From: an uncultured Prevotellaceae bacterium
GTDB taxonomy: Bacteria > Bacteroidota > Bacteroidia > Bacteroidales > Muribaculaceae
Length of the DNA: 42,266 nt
Reading direction: 5' to 3'
NCBI GenBank assembly: GCA_900318345.1
Contig: ONKD01000015.1
Span: 1-42,266 of the forward strand
Positions 1 through 8,267 of this stretch are shown here, piece after piece. Below the pieces are notes generated by a model. That model made no database searches. It was not told the DNA's origin and saw nothing but the letters and a program-made list of their open reading frames with translations. Position 1 is the stretch's first letter; the number at the start of each line of letters is the position of its first letter. The position numbers and the translations under genes are program-made.

Positions 1-1
1 G

Positions 2-337
2 AAGCACCTCCAGGGTGGCGTCAAGAAGGGCGCTTTCACCGAGGAAGAGGCTCAGAAGCGTTTCGAGGCCTGGAAGGCCGAGAAGCAGGCTAAGCTCGAC
101 GCTGTCCGCAACAAGGTTCGCGACGACAAGAAGGCTGCTGACAAGAAGAACATCGCTGAGGAGGCCAAGAAGAACGAGGCCAAGGCTGAGGCCGTAGCCA
201 AGAAGAAAGCCGAGATCGCTGCCGCTAAGGCCGCTGCCGAGGCTGAGGCTGCCAAGGCTGCTCAGGAGGCCGCTGCTGCTGAGGCTCCCGCCGAGGAAGC
301 TCCTGCCGCTGAAGAGGCTCCCGCCGCTGAGGCTTAA
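2..337 (+). CDS. rpsP: 30S ribosomal protein S16, C-terminal part (5' end outside window)
   Basis: The reading frame is open from base 2 to the TAA at 335-337 and encodes 111 residues. The first part (KHLQGGVKKGAFTEEEA, then FEAWKAEKQ) resembles the C-terminal core of Bacteroidetes S16, a small-subunit protein that binds 16S rRNA. The rest is a long low-complexity tail of Lys/Ala/Glu changing to Ala/Pro/Glu, as usual for Bacteroidetes S16, where the tail extends far beyond the roughly 80-residue core of other phyla. The N-terminus is missing, so identification rests on the junction and the tail. A strong hairpin follows the stop codon, so this is the end of a transcription unit. The neighbouring gene is convergent. 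Confidence 0.8.
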   Translation, partial: KHLQGGVKKGAFTEEEAQKRFEAWKAEKQAKLDAVRNKVRDDKKAADKKNIAEEAKKNEAKAEAVAKKKAEIAAAKAAAEAEAAKAAQEAAAAEAPAEEAPAAEEAPAAEA

Positions 338-364
338 AAAGAACCCCGTTCTTTTTAACACCAC

Positions 365-400
365 ACAAGCTCTCGATTATTGGATCGGGAGCTTGTTTTA
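365..400 (+). terminator. Rho-independent terminator after rpsP
   Basis: The arms at 365-377 and 384-396 form a 13-bp stem with one G-U pair and a 6-base loop, followed by a run of T. It lies 28 bases after the rpsP stop and before the convergent gene ending at 422. Confidence 0.85.
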
Positions 401-421
401 TATTCATATGAGTTAAAAACC

Positions 422-3262
422 TTATTGTTTAAAATGCTTTAATCTCTCATACCATTCACACACCCTATCGATCGCAGGTGTCTCGATACCGTTTAATCTC
501 GCAGTGTCACGGATATAAAACGTTCCACACTCAAAGTCCTCGGTGAAATAACGACTATCCAAATCAGGTATAAAGCCATTTCCAGCTTGTTTCATTGGGG
601 ACATAATTGACTTGAATGCTGGGATAGAACGTATTTTGCGTGACAAAGAGGATGCATCGGTCGATTCATAGTAATCAAGAATCGATGGAACACTCATCGG
701 GTCAACTGGCAAATGCTTCAATAATTCTTGCAACTCATTATCCATGTCGATGAGTAATTGAGAAGCCGCATCATCCCACTCGCCATAGAAAGGAGGAATC
801 TGCTCATATTGTACAGATGGATTCCAGTCCTTCCACATGGTGTAGAGTCGTGCCGGGTGCAACAAGGGATTGCTGTTAGAGATACTTACCTCGTAGAAAT
901 TACTTAACAACTTCACAGGTGTGTGCAGCAAGTGTTCTATCGTCAGGCGTATTGCGTTCCCATTGCCATTTTCCACACACAGGCTGAGTGACTTCTTTGA
1001 GCCCAAGAGATCGGCCTCTTTGCCGTATTCAACAATTCTCGATATGAACGGAACACGCTGAAAGCCGAAAACTGTCTGTTTTGGGATCACTTCATGGGCA
1101 TGAAAGAAAAAGCCGGTATTCGACACAATGGTGCCGACTATCGTTTTCTTGTTCAGATACGGCTTTATTTGCTCAAGCATTGACTTGATGTGGGGACCAG
1201 GTAAGCAGATAAAGACCATATCGGCATCAGGTATGACCTGTTCGGCTTTTGATGTCACGAGATTCAATTTACCATTCAGCGCTTCAGAACCGCTTGGATT
1301 CTTTACATTGATTTTCAAAGAATCAGACCATTTATCGGGATGTCCTGTTAAGACATTTACACGATGGCGTCCTTGTGAAGCCAAATATCCGGCCATCACA
1401 TGACCCAGATTACCACCACCACAGATGCAAATATTCAATCCGTTAAGGCTCTTAAGCGCATCCACAAGCTGGTTGTTGTCCTTCTCGTCACGAATGGCAA
1501 TCCTGACAAAATTCTTTCCTTCGAGGCCTGTTTTAGTGTCACAGTCTTTAATTAGTATATTATGGTCATTCAGCAACATTTCAGTCAGCTGCCTTGACGT
1601 GTAGTGCTTCGTCACTTGGCACAAGAAGTAATTGGCCTGTGAGGGTATTACCCTGAGATAAGGAATTAAAGATAATTGCTCGGCAAAACGATTGCGCTCA
1701 TGCACAAAGCTGACACAGGCATTTTTATAGAAAGATTCATACTTGTTGAAAATCTGCATATAGAACTCAGCGAACGAATTGATGTTCCAAATGGCAACAT
1801 CCTTTTTCATTCTATTCAGCAAATCGGTATCGGCGCCTGCCAGGATTCCAAGTCTTAGGCCTGGAACACCGTAAGACTTGCTGATGCTCTTCATAACCAA
1901 CAGATTCGGGTATTTCTCCAAGATATCATCATTCAGCAAAGAATTAGCAGGTCCTTCGTTTGAGAAATCCACAAACGATTCGTCCACAATCAGCCTGATA
2001 CCGCGTTGAGTACACCATGTAGCTAAATCAAGCACATCGTCCTTGGGAATGAAGTTTCCAGACGGATTGTCGGGATTGATGAGCAGTAATGCCTTGATAT
2101 CCTTTGACTCATAGAATGCTTTTAAATCATCGGTGGAATAGTGCAAATCAGGAAGATCCGGATAAAAGGGCACAATAGCCTCCTTAGCCAAACGATGAGG
2201 ATACTCTTCAAATGTCGGATACACGACTCCCACCTTATTACCCTTCTCCGTGGTTTGTTCCATTAAGCTCTTTATCAGCTCGGCAGCACCATTTCCCACA
2301 ATGATATACTGAGTGCTGACCCCAAAATACTTTCCAGCCAACAGCGAATTGACAGCCATGCCGCTGGGATATTGTGTCAAGAGTTCGTCAAAGTTGGCTC
2401 GCATTTCATCTCTCATTCGTTTCGGTGGGAAAAACGGATTGACGAGATAACAGAAATCCAACATTTTAGGAAATCTCCAATAGCCGCCATACCTTAAATG
2501 GTACTTTTGCAAACGGTCTTTCTCGGGAGAAAAAATGGCCTCGGCAATATCCTTATCCTGCACATCATCGATCTCATACCATGGCTTGTCCCCGATGGGC
2601 AATGCTTTGAGATTGGCCTGATCCAACAATGTGATCACGCGCAGTACTTGCTCGTAATACTCATTGTTTCCCATTACCTTGCAATAAGCGTCCAGGAACG
2701 GCACATAGACCTTGGTCGAGAACTCCCTGCTGAACTTGTAGACATTTACCGTTTTATAATAGGAGTCCACCTCAGAATACTTGAAAGCCTTTTTGGGCAC
2801 AAAGTTGACAATGTTGTTATCCTTGTCGATGCGTACCATCGTGCCGTCCATCCATGTCTCATATTTAGCTACAAGCGCCAAGTTGGGAAACGGGTTATCC
2901 AAAATCATCTGGAAAAGACCGTCATCCAGAATCAAATCACTCTCGATGAGAAGCGTGTCATCCTCGACCATTTTGTCCTTGACTAAGGCCAAAGAATAAA
3001 TGTTGTTGGTCTTGTCATAGACAGGATTCTCGGCAAATTCAATCTTCAACCTGCCATCATAACGATCACCGATATACTCCATCAATTCCTTGCCTTTGTA
3101 TCCAACGACCAAAACAAGGCGAGAAAGGTTTAACTGGCACAATTGTTCCAACATCCTGTCAATAAGCCTAACTCCATTGACTGGTAACATACACTTGGTG
3201 TTGTCGCGGGTGTATTTGCCTAACCTGCGGCCCATTCCGGCCGCTAAAATTATCGCTTGCAT
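422..3262 (-). CDS. Trifunctional fusion: nucleotidyltransferase, CobD-like PLP enzyme, opine-type dehydrogenase
   Basis: The protein has 946 residues and three enzyme domains. Residues 1-240 form a LicC-like sugar-phosphate or phosphocholine nucleotidyltransferase with the signature LAAGMGRRLG (6-15) and acidic ESD (107-109). Residues 250-608 form a fold-type I PLP enzyme with VGNGAAELI (322-330), NPDNPSG (396-402), DESFVDF (427-433) and the likely PLP lysine K462 in SKSYGVPGLRLG. These motifs look more like CobD (threonine-phosphate decarboxylase) than classical HisC. Residues 609-946 resemble NAD/NADP octopine/nopaline dehydrogenases, with a GGGNLGH Rossmann loop (615-621), the NPLLHPA helical-domain motif (798-804) and a conserved-looking D831. 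It is the last gene of the glycan operon, 21 bases after licD. Inference: it makes, N-alkylates and CDP-activates a phospho-amino-alcohol used by LicD. The substrate is not known from sequence. A simple aminotransferase role for the middle domain cannot be excluded. Confidence 0.85.
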   Translation of the reverse strand: MQAIILAAGMGRRLGKYTRDNTKCMLPVNGVRLIDRMLEQLCQLNLSRLVLVVGYKGKELMEYIGDRYDGRLKIEFAENPVYDKTNNIYSLALVKDKMVEDDTLLIESDLILDDGLFQMILDNPFPNLALVAKYETWMDGTMVRIDKDNNIVNFVPKKAFKYSEVDSYYKTVNVYKFSREFSTKVYVPFLDAYCKVMGNNEYYEQVLRVITLLDQANLKALPIGDKPWYEIDDVQDKDIAEAIFSPEKDRLQKYHLRYGGYWRFPKMLDFCYLVNPFFPPKRMRDEMRANFDELLTQYPSGMAVNSLLAGKYFGVSTQYIIVGNGAAELIKSLMEQTTEKGNKVGVVYPTFEEYPHRLAKEAIVPFYPDLPDLHYSTDDLKAFYESKDIKALLLINPDNPSGNFIPKDDVLDLATWCTQRGIRLIVDESFVDFSNEGPANSLLNDDILEKYPNLLVMKSISKSYGVPGLRLGILAGADTDLLNRMKKDVAIWNINSFAEFYMQIFNKYESFYKNACVSFVHERNRFAEQLSLIPYLRVIPSQANYFLCQVTKHYTSRQLTEMLLNDHNILIKDCDTKTGLEGKNFVRIAIRDEKDNNQLVDALKSLNGLNICICGGGNLGHVMAGYLASQGRHRVNVLTGHPDKWSDSLKINVKNPSGSEALNGKLNLVTSKAEQVIPDADMVFICLPGPHIKSMLEQIKPYLNKKTIVGTIVSNTGFFFHAHEVIPKQTVFGFQRVPFISRIVEYGKEADLLGSKKSLSLCVENGNGNAIRLTIEHLLHTPVKLLSNFYEVSISNSNPLLHPARLYTMWKDWNPSVQYEQIPPFYGEWDDAASQLLIDMDNELQELLKHLPVDPMSVPSILDYYESTDASSLSRKIRSIPAFKSIMSPMKQAGNGFIPDLDSRYFTEDFECGTFYIRDTARLNGIETPAIDRVCEWYERLKHFKQ

Positions 3263-3283
3263 TATATCCTGTTTATATCATTG

Positions 3284-4093
3284 TTAGTCGTAAAATTCAA
3301 GACGCTCGACATGGTGGTAGACATTATCGAGATTGTCGGGGAGCTTCATATAGTCGCCATACATGGTTTGGAGCATATGTTGACTGTTGGATGGAACCGA
3401 AAGTTGAACACCCTCAAAAACATGAGTTGTCAACGGGAACACATCTTTTAGGTCATAGATGTTGTGGAACGGGATTCCGTAGTCGCACATGAGTGCCTTG
3501 GTGCCACTCAGACGGCTGACGGCACGCAACAACGGAAAAGCGAAATGACGGTTGAACCACGTCAAAACCCTGATTTTTTTCATTGCTGAGTCATTGCCAT
3601 CACCCTTGCGGAAGATGTTGTAGGCCATGCTCTGCAAACGTAAACGCTGCGTCCAAGGCAAGAGTATGTCCAATGGGAAAATATCGATGAAGATACCTCT
3701 TTCTTTAAACACCTTATCAAAAATTCCCTCATCAAGGAAAGACCGTTTATCCCTCAGTTTACCGACAAAATAGAAATAATTCTTGTCGGTGTCATTGGTC
3801 TGCAGGGCAATGTGCTCGGGTAGTTCATCTGGCAAGACTTCCAAGAAACGCTTGTAATCACGGCGCATCATGGCCACATCCAGGTCGTCATCCCAAGGAA
3901 TGAATCCATTGTGTCGGAATGCACCCAACAAAGTTCCGCCATATAGAAAGTATGGTATATTGTGCTTCTTGCAAATCCGGTCGAGAACTTTTGCCATCTC
4001 CAGCATGACCATCTGTTGGCGGCGCAAAAGAGAACCCTCAGGGTTAAATCTAGCCCTAAGTTCCTCTTGATTGAATACGGGATTGTCTGCCAT
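3284..4093 (-). CDS. licD: LicD family phosphotransferase
   Basis: The protein has 269 residues and the LicD signature: GTLLGAFRHNG (53-63) followed by PWDDDLDVAM (66-75). It resembles nucleotidyltransferase-fold enzymes that move phosphocholine or similar groups from CDP carriers to glycans. The carboxylate cluster DDDLD is the expected metal site. LicD proteins act at the inner face of the membrane or in the cytosol on lipid-linked or nascent glycans. It lies 17 bases downstream of galE and 21 bases upstream of the fusion gene, whose first domain is of the CDP-forming type. The pair therefore reads as donor synthesis plus transfer. The acceptor glycan and the true transferred group are unknown. 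Confidence 0.88.
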   Translation of the reverse strand: MADNPVFNQEELRARFNPEGSLLRRQQMVMLEMAKVLDRICKKHNIPYFLYGGTLLGAFRHNGFIPWDDDLDVAMMRRDYKRFLEVLPDELPEHIALQTNDTDKNYFYFVGKLRDKRSFLDEGIFDKVFKERGIFIDIFPLDILLPWTQRLRLQSMAYNIFRKGDGNDSAMKKIRVLTWFNRHFAFPLLRAVSRLSGTKALMCDYGIPFHNIYDLKDVFPLTTHVFEGVQLSVPSNSQHMLQTMYGDYMKLPDNLDNVYHHVERLEFYD

Positions 4094-4110
4094 TTATCTT
4101 GCCGTGTCTA

Positions 4111-5145
4111 TTACATGATACCGCGCTCGCGGAGGCGTTTCTGCCAGTTCCAAGCGCTGAGCATGGTGTCGTCGAGGGAAATCTCGGCATGCCAGCCCAG
4201 GACCTCGTTGGCTCGCTTGGGGTCGGCCCAAATCTGGACGATGTCACCGGGACGGCGTGGAGCGATCTTGTGAGGCACTTTCACGCCCGTGGCACGTTCG
4301 AAGGAGTGCAGCAGTTCCAGCACCGAAGCGCCGTTGCCAGTACCGATGTTGAAGATTTCCAACGCTTCGTCGCTCTTGTCCTCGAGCATACGTTCTAGGG
4401 CCTTAACATGGGCCTTGGCCAAGTCCACGACGTTAATGAAGTCACGGATACAAGAACCGTCACGCGTGGGATAGTCGTCGCCAAAGATGCTCAACTCCTT
4501 GCGCACACCGATAGCAGTCTGTGTGAGGAAAGGCACCAAATTCTGGGGCACACCATTGGGCAACTCGCCGATTTCGGCACTGGGATGAGCGCCGATGGGA
4601 TTGAAGTAGCGCAGCAGGATGGCCTTGATGGGGCTGCCGCTGCGGATAACGTCGGCAATAATGTCCTCACAAATCTGCTTGGTGGCGCCATAGGGCGAGG
4701 TAGCCTTCTTGGTCGGCGCGTCCTCGGTAATGGGGTTCTTGTCGGGCTCACCATAGACGGTGCATGACGACGAGAACACAAAGCCCTTCACGCCAAACTC
4801 GGGCATGAGTTCCAGCAGGTTGAGCAGGATGTTGAGGTTGTTGCGGTAGTACTTGATGGGCTTCTGCATGCTCTCGCCCACCGCCTTGCTGGCCGCAAAG
4901 TTGATGATGCCGCTGATGCCGGGATTGTCCTCAAACAGCTTACGCAGCACTGCCCTATCGGTGCAATCGCCCTTGACAAAGATGGGACGAATGCCAGTGA
5001 TGCGCTCGATACCGTCAAGCACCTCGATATTACTATTGCTCAGGTCGTCGATGATGACCACATCATAGCCAGCCTGTTGCAACTCTACTGTAGTGTGTGA
5101 ACCGATGAACCCGGTTCCGCCGGTTACTAAAATCTTTCCTTTCAT
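4111..5145 (-). CDS. galE: UDP-glucose 4-epimerase
   Basis: The 344-residue protein is a short-chain dehydrogenase-fold epimerase interconverting UDP-Glc and UDP-Gal (or their N-acetyl forms). The NAD loop TGGTGFIGSH is at residues 8-17. A catalytic SSS...YGATK pair (Ser, then Tyr and Lys in SPYGATK) and the C-terminal RRPGDI segment typical of GalE are visible. The length is normal for the family (about 338-345). It is in the surface-glycan operon between the flippase and licD, so it probably supplies a galactose-type sugar for the same glycan. There is no Leloir-pathway gene beside it. Substrate preference for N-acetylated sugars cannot be judged. Confidence 0.95.
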   Translation of the reverse strand: MKGKILVTGGTGFIGSHTTVELQQAGYDVVIIDDLSNSNIEVLDGIERITGIRPIFVKGDCTDRAVLRKLFEDNPGISGIINFAASKAVGESMQKPIKYYRNNLNILLNLLELMPEFGVKGFVFSSSCTVYGEPDKNPITEDAPTKKATSPYGATKQICEDIIADVIRSGSPIKAILLRYFNPIGAHPSAEIGELPNGVPQNLVPFLTQTAIGVRKELSIFGDDYPTRDGSCIRDFINVVDLAKAHVKALERMLEDKSDEALEIFNIGTGNGASVLELLHSFERATGVKVPHKIAPRRPGDIVQIWADPKRANEVLGWHAEISLDDTMLSAWNWQKRLRERGIM

Positions 5146-5160
5146 AGTTATCTATATTTT

Positions 5161-6630
5161 TTATTGATGATGTCTTGATTTCTTGGAACGGATAAACTCA
5201 ATGCACTCCTCGAGGATCCTTGCCCGCAACAGTTTCATCGTTATAACGTAGAGTGCCGCCGCCAACAGGATGCGCGCCACGAGCAGGAAGTACATATTGC
5301 TGATGCTGAGTGTCACGAGATAGGTCACCGCCATCGCTACCAGTGCAATGACCATAAATGGCAACAAATCGCGCAGCATGCTTACAAAGCGGTAACCGAT
5401 GAGCCGATAGGCAAACAATTGCCAGGCCAGCAGCCACAGGATGTTGATGCAAGCAAACGCAATCACCATCGCTGTAATACCTAACTTGTGGCAAGCTAAT
5501 ACCGCAATGAGCATGACGGCAATCTGTGAGATGGTGAGCCACATGTAGGTATCGGATTTCCCTTGACTGAGGAATAAATTCTGATAAACTGTGTACAGTG
5601 GGATGAACGCGCCGCTGATGCACAGGATCTGCAACAACGGGATGCTGTCAACCCATTTCTCGCCGATGGCCAGAAGTATCACCTGTGGCGCAACAATCGC
5701 CAAGCCAAACATGGCAGGGAAGGCCAAAAAGGCCGTGAAGCGCAACATCTTGCCGAAGACCCGACGTTGACGCTCTTGGTCATCGGTGATGCGTGTGAGG
5801 ACTGGCTGTGCTACCTGGGCTACAGTATTGGAGACCAGCTGATTGGCCATTGTGTTCCACTTATTGGCCTGTGTGAAATTTCCCACAGCTTGAGCGGGGA
5901 ACAAGCGACCAAATATTACCGTCAACATGTTGTTGTTGATTGTGGTCAATACCGCGGTAACCAGCACCTTGTAGCTGAATGAGAACATCTGTTTCACGGG
6001 GGTAAAGTCCACCTTGAGCGTCGGGCACCAGCGGGTATAATAGAAGCGCCCGATGACGATGACCACATTATATAATATCTGTTGCGTTGCCAGGCTCCAG
6101 TAAGAAAAACCCTTCAAAGCCATAATCACAGCTACGGTGCCTGATACCACCAGGGCCGACAGCGATGTGATCGCCTTTTCCTTCATCTTCAATTCCCTCA
6201 CGAGCATCGCGTTGGGGGAGATGCCCAGCGAAGCAATGACAAACGCCAGGAAAACAAAGCGCGATAACGACACCAGACAAGGCTGATGAAAAAAGGCGGC
6301 AATCAACGGGGCACACAGAAACAGGATCAGGTACAACGAGAGACTCATCCCCACGTTGAACCAGAATACCGAGTTATAGTCGTTGTGCTTGATGTCCTTA
6401 ATATTGACGAGCGCCACACCAAAACCGCTCTCTTGCAAGTTGTTGGCAAGAAGGGTGAAAATGGCCAGCAAGCCAACAATGCCATACTCTCCAGGCGACA
6501 ACAGACGGGCCAAAAAGATACCGATAATCAGGTTAAGCAACTGGATGCCCCCGCTGCTGAGAAAAGCCCAAAATAGACCCTGGGCAGTTTTCTCTTTCAG
6601 GTTCTGATTATCAATATCGTCACTTTTCAT
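5161..6630 (-). CDS. Wzx-like polysaccharide flippase (MOP superfamily)
   Basis: From the chosen start the protein has 489 residues, almost entirely hydrophobic helices (about 12-14), with the family N-terminus NLKEKTAQGLFWAF. It belongs to the polysaccharide-synthesis group of MOP exporters, which flip lipid-linked oligosaccharides across the inner membrane. An ATG at 6657 would add nine residues. The ATG at 6628-6630 is preferred because it overlaps the stop of the upstream phosphatase gene as TAATG, a typical coupled junction, and gives the family-like N-terminus. No Wzy polymerase is visible in the operon, so the exported unit may be a single repeat or be polymerised by a protein encoded elsewhere. 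Confidence 0.88.
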   Translation of the reverse strand: MKSDDIDNQNLKEKTAQGLFWAFLSSGGIQLLNLIIGIFLARLLSPGEYGIVGLLAIFTLLANNLQESGFGVALVNIKDIKHNDYNSVFWFNVGMSLSLYLILFLCAPLIAAFFHQPCLVSLSRFVFLAFVIASLGISPNAMLVRELKMKEKAITSLSALVVSGTVAVIMALKGFSYWSLATQQILYNVVIVIGRFYYTRWCPTLKVDFTPVKQMFSFSYKVLVTAVLTTINNNMLTVIFGRLFPAQAVGNFTQANKWNTMANQLVSNTVAQVAQPVLTRITDDQERQRRVFGKMLRFTAFLAFPAMFGLAIVAPQVILLAIGEKWVDSIPLLQILCISGAFIPLYTVYQNLFLSQGKSDTYMWLTISQIAVMLIAVLACHKLGITAMVIAFACINILWLLAWQLFAYRLIGYRFVSMLRDLLPFMVIALVAMAVTYLVTLSISNMYFLLVARILLAAALYVITMKLLRARILEECIEFIRSKKSRHHQ

Positions 6631-7148
6631 TACCTTGCCAATATCAAATCGATCCATTCACGCACGCAGGCATCACCGCCGCGGCGCTGCAGGATGTGTA
6701 TTCCTGGAATTGATCTTACCTTTTCGCATGCATCGGCAGGACAAGCCGCCCATCCCACTGCCGCCAGCAGATCGTAGCAGTTCACATCGTCGCCCACATA
6801 GGCGACATCTTGCAAAGTGATTCCCAGTTCGTCGCATATCTCCTGTGTAGCGGCCAACTTGCCGCCATCACGGGCACTCTGCTTGAGGAAATCCACTCCC
6901 AGCTTGCGGGCACGATTCACATTGATGGGCGTGTTCTCACTGGTCACGATACCCACCTTGACGCCAGTGCGTTGCAGCAACTGCAGCCCCATGCCGTCGC
7001 GGGTGTTGAATTTCTTGAATTCAGTCCCGTCGCTGCCATAGTACATGCCGCCGTCGGTGAGCGTACCGTCAACATCGGTCAAGAACAGCTTGATGTCACT
7101 AGGAGCTGGTACAGGTATTCTATGTTCGTTGTTCGTTAGCTCTGCCAT
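6630..7148 (-). CDS. KdsC-like HAD phosphatase
   Basis: The 172-residue protein is a small HAD phosphatase of the KdsC type (3-deoxy-manno-octulosonate-8-phosphate phosphatase), without a cap domain. Motif I, DVDGTLTDG (25-33), has the two catalytic aspartates. Then follow GIVTSEN (motif II region), the conserved Lys region and GDDVNCYDLL (motif III and IV). The length fits KdsC (about 170-190). No other Kdo genes are near, so it may instead dephosphorylate another sugar acid or a precursor of the glycan decoration made by this operon. It begins 3 bases after the glycosyltransferase stop and its stop overlaps the flippase start, so it is translationally linked to both. Confidence 0.82.
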   Translation of the reverse strand: MAELTNNEHRIPVPAPSDIKLFLTDVDGTLTDGGMYYGSDGTEFKKFNTRDGMGLQLLQRTGVKVGIVTSENTPINVNRARKLGVDFLKQSARDGGKLAATQEICDELGITLQDVAYVGDDVNCYDLLAAVGWAACPADACEKVRSIPGIHILQRRGGDACVREWIDLILAR

Positions 7149-7151
7149 AAC

Positions 7152-8093
7152 TCATTTGACGTATTTTTCAATATGATAACGTGGACGGTGCTTGCCCTCG
7201 GTGTAGATGCGCCCAATATAGACTGCGATGATACTCAAGCAGATCAACAGGCAACCCCCGACGAACCAAATCGAGAGCATGAGCGAAGCCCATCCTTGCA
7301 CGCCATTGCCACGGCACAGCGAAACGATGACGTAAACCAAAATCGCAAGACTGATCAACAGGAAAATGGTGCCAAGGTAAAAAATCAGATTCAACGGCTT
7401 CACACTGAATGAAGTGACGCCATCAATCGCAAACGACAACATCTTGCTGAAGGGGTACTTGCTCTCCCCCGCCTCGCGCGACAAGCGGTCATAATAGACC
7501 ACATCGCTCTGATAGCCTATTTGGGGTACAAGACCCCTCAAGAACAGGTTGCGCTCCTCATAATCGCAGAGGGCACTCACCGCGCGACTGCTCATGAGCC
7601 TGAAGTCGGCATGGTTGTCAATCGTTTTAGCGCCCATGTCTTCCATGAGCTTATAGAACAGCCGGGCTGATGTACGCTTGGAGAAAGAGTCGTGTTCACG
7701 CTTGCGACGAACGCCATAAACGATGTCATTGCCGGCATCAAACTTCCTGATCATCTCGGGAATGACGTTGATGTCATCCTGCAAGTCAGCATCGATGGTG
7801 ATGGTCACATCGGCATCAACATTAGCGGTTTCCAATCCCGCCATGAGTGCATTCTGGTGCCCCACATTGCCTGCCAATTTCAAGCCACGCACATGACTGC
7901 CCACATAACCCTCGATCAACTGCCACGTACCGTCACGCGACCCGTCATCAACATAGAGGATGTAGCTGTCATCACTGACGATGCCATCGCGCATCATGCC
8001 GCCAAGTAACGCTCCCAGCCGCTCGTTGGTCTGCGGGAGCATATCGAGCTCATTAAAGCACGGCACGATGATTGCTAAAGTCGATTTATCCAT
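7152..8093 (-). CDS. GT2 glycosyltransferase, polyprenyl-phosphate type (DPM1/GtrB-like)
   Basis: From the chosen start the protein has 313 residues. The N-terminal GT-A domain has IVPCFNE (9-15), VDDGSRDGT (48-56) and the metal site DADLQDD (101-107). Two C-terminal membrane helices lie at about 225-300. This is the layout of GtrB-like enzymes that load a sugar onto undecaprenyl phosphate at the inner membrane. The frame is open to an earlier ATG at 8159. That start is rejected because a near-perfect promoter (-33 at 8152-8155, -7 at 8124-8131) lies inside the extra part and the family N-terminus begins at MDKSTLAIIVP. It is the first gene of the six-gene operon. The sugar transferred is unknown. 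Confidence 0.9.
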   Translation of the reverse strand: MDKSTLAIIVPCFNELDMLPQTNERLGALLGGMMRDGIVSDDSYILYVDDGSRDGTWQLIEGYVGSHVRGLKLAGNVGHQNALMAGLETANVDADVTITIDADLQDDINVIPEMIRKFDAGNDIVYGVRRKREHDSFSKRTSARLFYKLMEDMGAKTIDNHADFRLMSSRAVSALCDYEERNLFLRGLVPQIGYQSDVVYYDRLSREAGESKYPFSKMLSFAIDGVTSFSVKPLNLIFYLGTIFLLISLAILVYVIVSLCRGNGVQGWASLMLSIWFVGGCLLICLSIIAVYIGRIYTEGKHRPRYHIEKYVK

Positions 8094-8123
8094 ATTCTCG
8101 AGAAGTCCAAATAGACTAAAATG

Positions 8124-8155
8124 CAAAAGTACACATTTTTGACCGAAATGGCAAA
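8124..8155 (-). promoter_or_regulatory. Bacteroidetes housekeeping promoter for the glycan operon
   Basis: On the minus strand, TTTG (8155-8152), 20 bases and TACTTTTG (8131-8124) match the Bacteroides sigma-ABfr consensus. Transcription would start near 8117, about 24 bases before the ATG at 8093. It also decides the start codon of the glycosyltransferase. Confidence 0.8.
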
Positions 8156-8228
8156 ACAATTCTTGCAGTGGCAGTGATTTTTATTAGCGATTTGGAGAGA
8201 AGAATGATGCCAAGTTACATAAATTTTG

Positions 8229-8236
8229 TAATTTTG
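8229..8236 (+). promoter_or_regulatory. Candidate -7 box for the yicC-gmk-nadD operon
   Basis: TAATTTTG fits TAnnTTTG and lies 31 bases before the yicC ATG. No good -33 TTTG is found at the usual spacing, so this is a partial match only. Confidence 0.45.
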
Positions 8237-8267
8237 TGCGTTGAACCGAAGAAACATTTTTTGAACT

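Noticed and set aside
422-3262. PntC-like phosphonate cytidylyltransferase-transaminase
   Set aside because: PntC combines a cytidylyltransferase with a class V AEP transaminase, whereas this PLP domain has CobD/HisC-like motifs; no PepM or phosphonopyruvate decarboxylase gene is near.
8094-8159. Longer start for the GT2 glycosyltransferase
   Set aside because: The extra codons include the operon promoter and have no family similarity.
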